From assembly GCA_020086605.1 (NCBI GenBank), contig JACBWW010000017.1, positions 17,590,443 through 17,654,442 of the forward strand: a stretch of DNA of 64,000 nucleotides. Direction: 5' to 3'. This DNA is from Lanius collurio. Lineage: Eukaryota > Chordata > Aves > Passeriformes > Laniidae. Position 1 is the stretch's first letter. The number at the start of each line of letters is the position of its first letter. The notes under the pieces were generated by a model. It was not told the origin of the DNA. It ran no database searches and saw only the letters and a program-made list of their open reading frames with translations. A program made the position numbers and the translations under genes. Shown in pieces: positions 60,825-64,000 of this stretch.

Positions 60825-61346
60825 AGGAAGAGAGTTACAGTTCAAGTCAGAATCTTGCCTGAGACTAGAAACACAATGAGGATTAAATGAAAGATTCCTT
60901 CCACCAGTCTTCCTTTGTACCAGCAAGTGACATGGTGTCAATCTGATCTATGCAATGTTCTGAGAACATGCCACATGATGGCCGTCCTTGCCAAAGAAAG
61001 CAAATTTATCACTGCCTTATAAACATATTCACCACTGAACAGTGTTTATCCCATATTCCAGTCAGTCTACGTTTCAGCAGAAGCTTTTGAGCACATGTGG
61101 TATACTGAGATGCTTCCAGAACAAGTCCAAATCTCTCAAGGAGAGAATGCCTTCATTGCTGTATTGTCTAGAAGATGAACCAGGACAAAACTTCTGAATG
61201 CTACTGTATCATACAGAATACCTTTGAAACCTCCCTAAGAACTTTTATGAAATTATGGCTCAGGGAGACAGGCAATATATCAGTACTGTGAAAGTACTTC
61301 TGAAACACAAAAGTAGTCTATAAATAACTTTATAGATGGGGCACAA

Positions 61347-61355
61347 TTATTTATT
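61347..61355 (+). promoter_or_regulatory. ITGA8: AU-rich element nonamer in 3' UTR
   Basis: TTATTTATT, the UUAUUUAUU class of mRNA-destabilising element, lies about 520 nt after the stop. It is a single copy, so the effect is uncertain. Confidence 0.35.
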
Positions 61356-61451
61356 TTTCCACCTTTTTGGAATAAGTATCTGATATAATAATCAACATAG
61401 ATTTTGAGAGAAGAAAGGAAAAAAGAAAAGAAATCATGTACTTACTTTGCA

Positions 61452-61459
61452 TGTAAATA
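61452..61459 (+). promoter_or_regulatory. ITGA8: Pumilio-type site TGTAAATA (first)
   Basis: An exact match to the UGUANAUA consensus bound by PUM1/PUM2 in 3' UTRs. Short motifs occur by chance, but this one is repeated at 62927. Confidence 0.35.
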
Positions 61460-61950
61460 GAAGAGTAAACCCATTGTACACCCAGAACACAACTTCCTTG
61501 GGTAAAAGGTGTTCTGCAAAGCAGAGGATTTATGGAACACTTTACAAGATGAGACATATGATAAGCAAGTACACGTTGTATCTCTTTCAGCCCAGAGCTG
61601 GCAGTATCACAACCAGATAACTAACTCCATGCACAGTATAGAGCAGGGATGAGTTACCTGGTCCTTGCTTTGCTGAGGGCTGGCAGCTGTACACTGACAC
61701 AGGATACAGTCATTTCTGAAACACTGTTTTAAATTATCACAGCCACATTGTTGATATTGAAAAGGCTTGGGGGGGTTGAGCTGGGGTATGTTTTCTTGGC
61801 CATTGCTTTGTTACTTTGTTGAAATTGCCTCTTAAAATGGAACAGCTACTGCAATAATTGTTCACCTAAAGAAATCTTTGTCTTTTTCATTTTTCAAACT
61901 ACAAGCTGGCAGCATCTTAAAAGTAATGCTTTTGGCAAAGTTTAGGGCTT

Positions 61951-61956
61951 AATAAA
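61951..61956 (+). promoter_or_regulatory. ITGA8: Possible proximal polyadenylation signal AATAAA
   Basis: An exact AATAAA about 1.1 kb after the stop codon. A poly-T stretch follows at once, which could act as a U-rich downstream element. It may yield a short 3' UTR isoform. Confidence 0.4.
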
Positions 61957-62926
61957 ATTATTTTTTTAACAAAGTCTTCCAGGAGAGGGTGGCAGGATTT
62001 GTACTTATGCAGAAAAATAGGATGCCAGCTAGCCAAGCATTAACAAAAAGAAGAAAAGTGATTTTGAGGTAAAGAGTAAAAATATGCACTTAGTATTTAT
62101 TATTTTTTCTGGGTTTAGGATTTTGAAGACAGGATGATTCTTTGCCTTCTATCAGCAAGTGGTCCTTATCTCAGCAGGGGCTCTAAGGCCTGACCTGTGC
62201 AAATTTGTATGTGAAAGCTTGAGTCTTTCAGTGCTGCCTGTGAGTTTGAAATTAGCTATATTGTGTAAACTTCAGGAGCGATTGTTCATTTTACAAAACA
62301 TACTCACCACTTGCCTTCTCCTGAGTTCCTTTTCTTGCCAATCCATCTCAGCTTCTCAACTGGTAAATGGCCTTATGCATTTTGCCACTTTTTGGCTCCT
62401 TTGAAACAACTGCCCTTCTGTTTCCTAATACTTCAAGATAGAAGTAGTCATGAGACATTGTCAGTTCTGTCAGTCTGACATGAGATTTTACAGTTCTGTC
62501 ATTTCTTGCATGCAGACTTGACCTGGGAAATCCAAGCAGGAGCTGTGTTCCATCTTCATATCTAAGGCAAATTAGCAAGAAGACCTTTATGGAGTCTTTA
62601 GTTTATCAGATGCAGTGTGCCTGGGTCACAGGACTTCCTTAGAGGAGGGGACACGTGCCTCTGAACATGTGTCTCACCTGTGTGCTATACACAAGGGAGC
62701 ACCTCTGTTTCCTAGGAATGGGGAGGCCTGACAACTTCCCAGTCCTCCAGAAAACCATTAACAGACTCCTTCCCCCAAATGGTTTTGAGCTGCTCCCTTG
62801 TAGAATAGAGATGACAGCTGATAAATACCACCACAAAGCACACCTGTCCCGTATTTGCACACCTCTATATCCCATACTTTCCAGGCAAAATCATCCTTTC
62901 ATGAAAAAAAGTGAGCTTCCAGCTTT

Positions 62927-62934
62927 TGTAAATA
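62927..62934 (+). promoter_or_regulatory. ITGA8: Pumilio-type site TGTAAATA (second)
   Basis: A second exact UGUAAAUA, about 215 nt before the distal AATAAA. It would be present only in the long 3' UTR form. Confidence 0.35.
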
Positions 62935-63147
62935 TTTAATTGTTGTGTATAGCAGCTTCAGAAATAATATGAGCAGCTCATTGTAATCACATCATCTGCA
63001 CAACTCTGATGAAATAGCACCATAAGGAGATACTGAACATAGGACCTCTGTATGTGCAATACTTTGTATTTCTTATATTCCTGAAGCATGTTTACACTGG
63101 CATTTGTGGTTGTTTTTTAAATTTTTGAATATACTGATAATGATTAC

Positions 63148-63153
63148 AATAAA
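63148..63153 (+). promoter_or_regulatory. ITGA8: Likely distal polyadenylation signal AATAAA
   Basis: A canonical AATAAA about 2.3 kb after the stop, followed by A/G-rich sequence and then tgcaatgtgttttcaatc with a T/GT-rich element near 63209-63225. It is my best candidate for the main transcript end. Confidence 0.5.
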
Positions 63154-63175
63154 GGAAAAAAGGAATGGGGAAACA

Positions 63176-64000
63176 AAAGGAAAACAAACACAGCACTGTT
63201 CAGTATTTCTTGCAATGTGTTTTCAATCCGACATTGTTCTGAGGATGGGACTAGGTGACCTAATAAGTTCTTTGCAGTTGTAACTTCTACAGTTCACTTT
63301 TGAACAATTACTCTCCATTTTAATGATGGGCAAAACATGTTCAGATACTAAATTTAAACAAAAAAGAACTTCAGTGACTGTTGGGCCTGGCTGGAATCCA
63401 TTGGCTGCAGCTGTGTAATGTCACTGGAAACCAAATTAGAGGCACATGATCTGACAAACAGTTACTTTGAGCAATACTTTGTTTTATATTTCTACATCCT
63501 AGTAGATTAAACTTCCCCCATGGAAATGTCTGGAGTTGTGTGTTGTCAAGGACTGTAGTCTATTCCCAGCATTTGTGGATAGTTTTGGCTGCAAATTGCA
63601 AACAGCTTTGTGAAGATTTCTGGGTTTCAGTGCTTTCCAAGAGTGTTTATTCCCTGGGGAGATTGCATCCTGGATGTGGACACTAGCAGGCAGTTGACAT
63701 AATCTTTCCCCCTAGTATATTAGTAATGTGCTGCATGATAACCTCTGCCACATCCCTACAAGACTGAACTTTTGTTTCAGTGATGTCAGCTTTATAATGA
63801 GTTACTAAATGCAGCTTTCTGTGAAAGCAATTCGGCCTTATGCTTCCCAATGTATGTGGTGAGCTGCTAATTGCAGAGAACGTGGGAGTAGGCCAGAGAG
63901 CAGGAAAAACAGAAGATTACTTTAAAAATCAGTCTTTTAAAACTCTTTATTGCTATGAACACCACAGCAGTCTAGTAAACAGAGAGACATTAATCTTTTA
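63176..64000. other. Downstream flank, no recognised feature
   Basis: This is sequence after the inferred ITGA8 transcript end. No ORF, repeat family or RNA gene is recognised. Confidence 0.6.

Larger units (their letters stand above)
60825..63175 (+). other. ITGA8: ITGA8 3' UTR (inferred extent)
   Basis: This is non-coding sequence between the stop codon and the downstream AATAAA at 63148-63153. It holds an AU-rich nonamer, two TGTAAATA motifs and an alternative AATAAA at 61951. The end is inferred from the signal plus a typical 10-25 nt cleavage offset. A long 3' UTR agrees with my recollection of mammalian ITGA8. Confidence 0.55.

Noticed and set aside
63946..63951. TTTATT near the window end, an AATAAA on the minus strand suggesting a convergent gene
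   Set aside because: No coding sequence or exon was seen on the minus strand nearby, and six-base signals are common in AT-rich DNA.
1..64000. Prokaryote-style systems (operons, CRISPR, toxin-antitoxin, phage)
   Set aside because: The exon-intron structure, CR1 LINEs and LTRs show a vertebrate genome. No direct-repeat/spacer array or dense gene cluster is present.

Overview
The window is vertebrate nuclear DNA and almost certainly avian. It is AT-rich, gene-sparse and intron-dominated, and it is littered with CR1 LINE fragments whose 3' ends carry the typical 'attctatgattctgtg'-like tail. Two long-terminal-repeat (LTR) segments near 55.2-56.4 kb resemble ones I associate with songbird genomes, so a passerine is plausible but not proven.

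One protein-coding gene is recognisable: the 3' half of ITGA8 (integrin alpha-8) on the + strand. I find 15 coding exons between 3155 and 60824. All have GT donors and AG acceptors, and the reading phase stays continuous across all 14 introns. Together they encode 544 residues plus the last base of a split Cys codon, ending in TAA at 60822-60824. In order they encode the rest of the thigh domain, the genu Cys loop, calf-1, calf-2 with a dibasic heavy/light-chain cleavage site, the single transmembrane helix, and a 28-residue last exon with a GFFDR membrane-proximal motif. The N-terminal propeller and the rest of the thigh must lie upstream of base 1. The immediately preceding exon was not found in 1-3154. 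Residue numbers in the entries are local: residue 1 is the Phe at 3156-3158.

A 3' UTR follows the stop and most likely ends at the AATAAA at 63148-63153. It contains an AU-rich nonamer and two Pumilio-type TGTAAATA sites. About 0.8 kb of apparently intergenic DNA closes the window.

Introns make up about 56 kb from the first recognised exon to the stop codon. The largest are 11.8 kb (38316-50085), 9.2 kb (50188-59398) and 6.4 kb (6897-13292). They hold CR1 copies of several ages: most are sense to ITGA8, one is antisense and 3'-truncated, one is nested inside another, and two have lost internal segments. They also hold two antisense LTRs, microsatellites (a 62-bp TAGA tract, TAG/TAA, TG/TA), a 24-bp minisatellite and one perfect 16-bp inverted repeat. 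I saw no tRNA, rRNA, CRISPR or second protein-coding gene, and nothing that amounts to a previously undescribed system.
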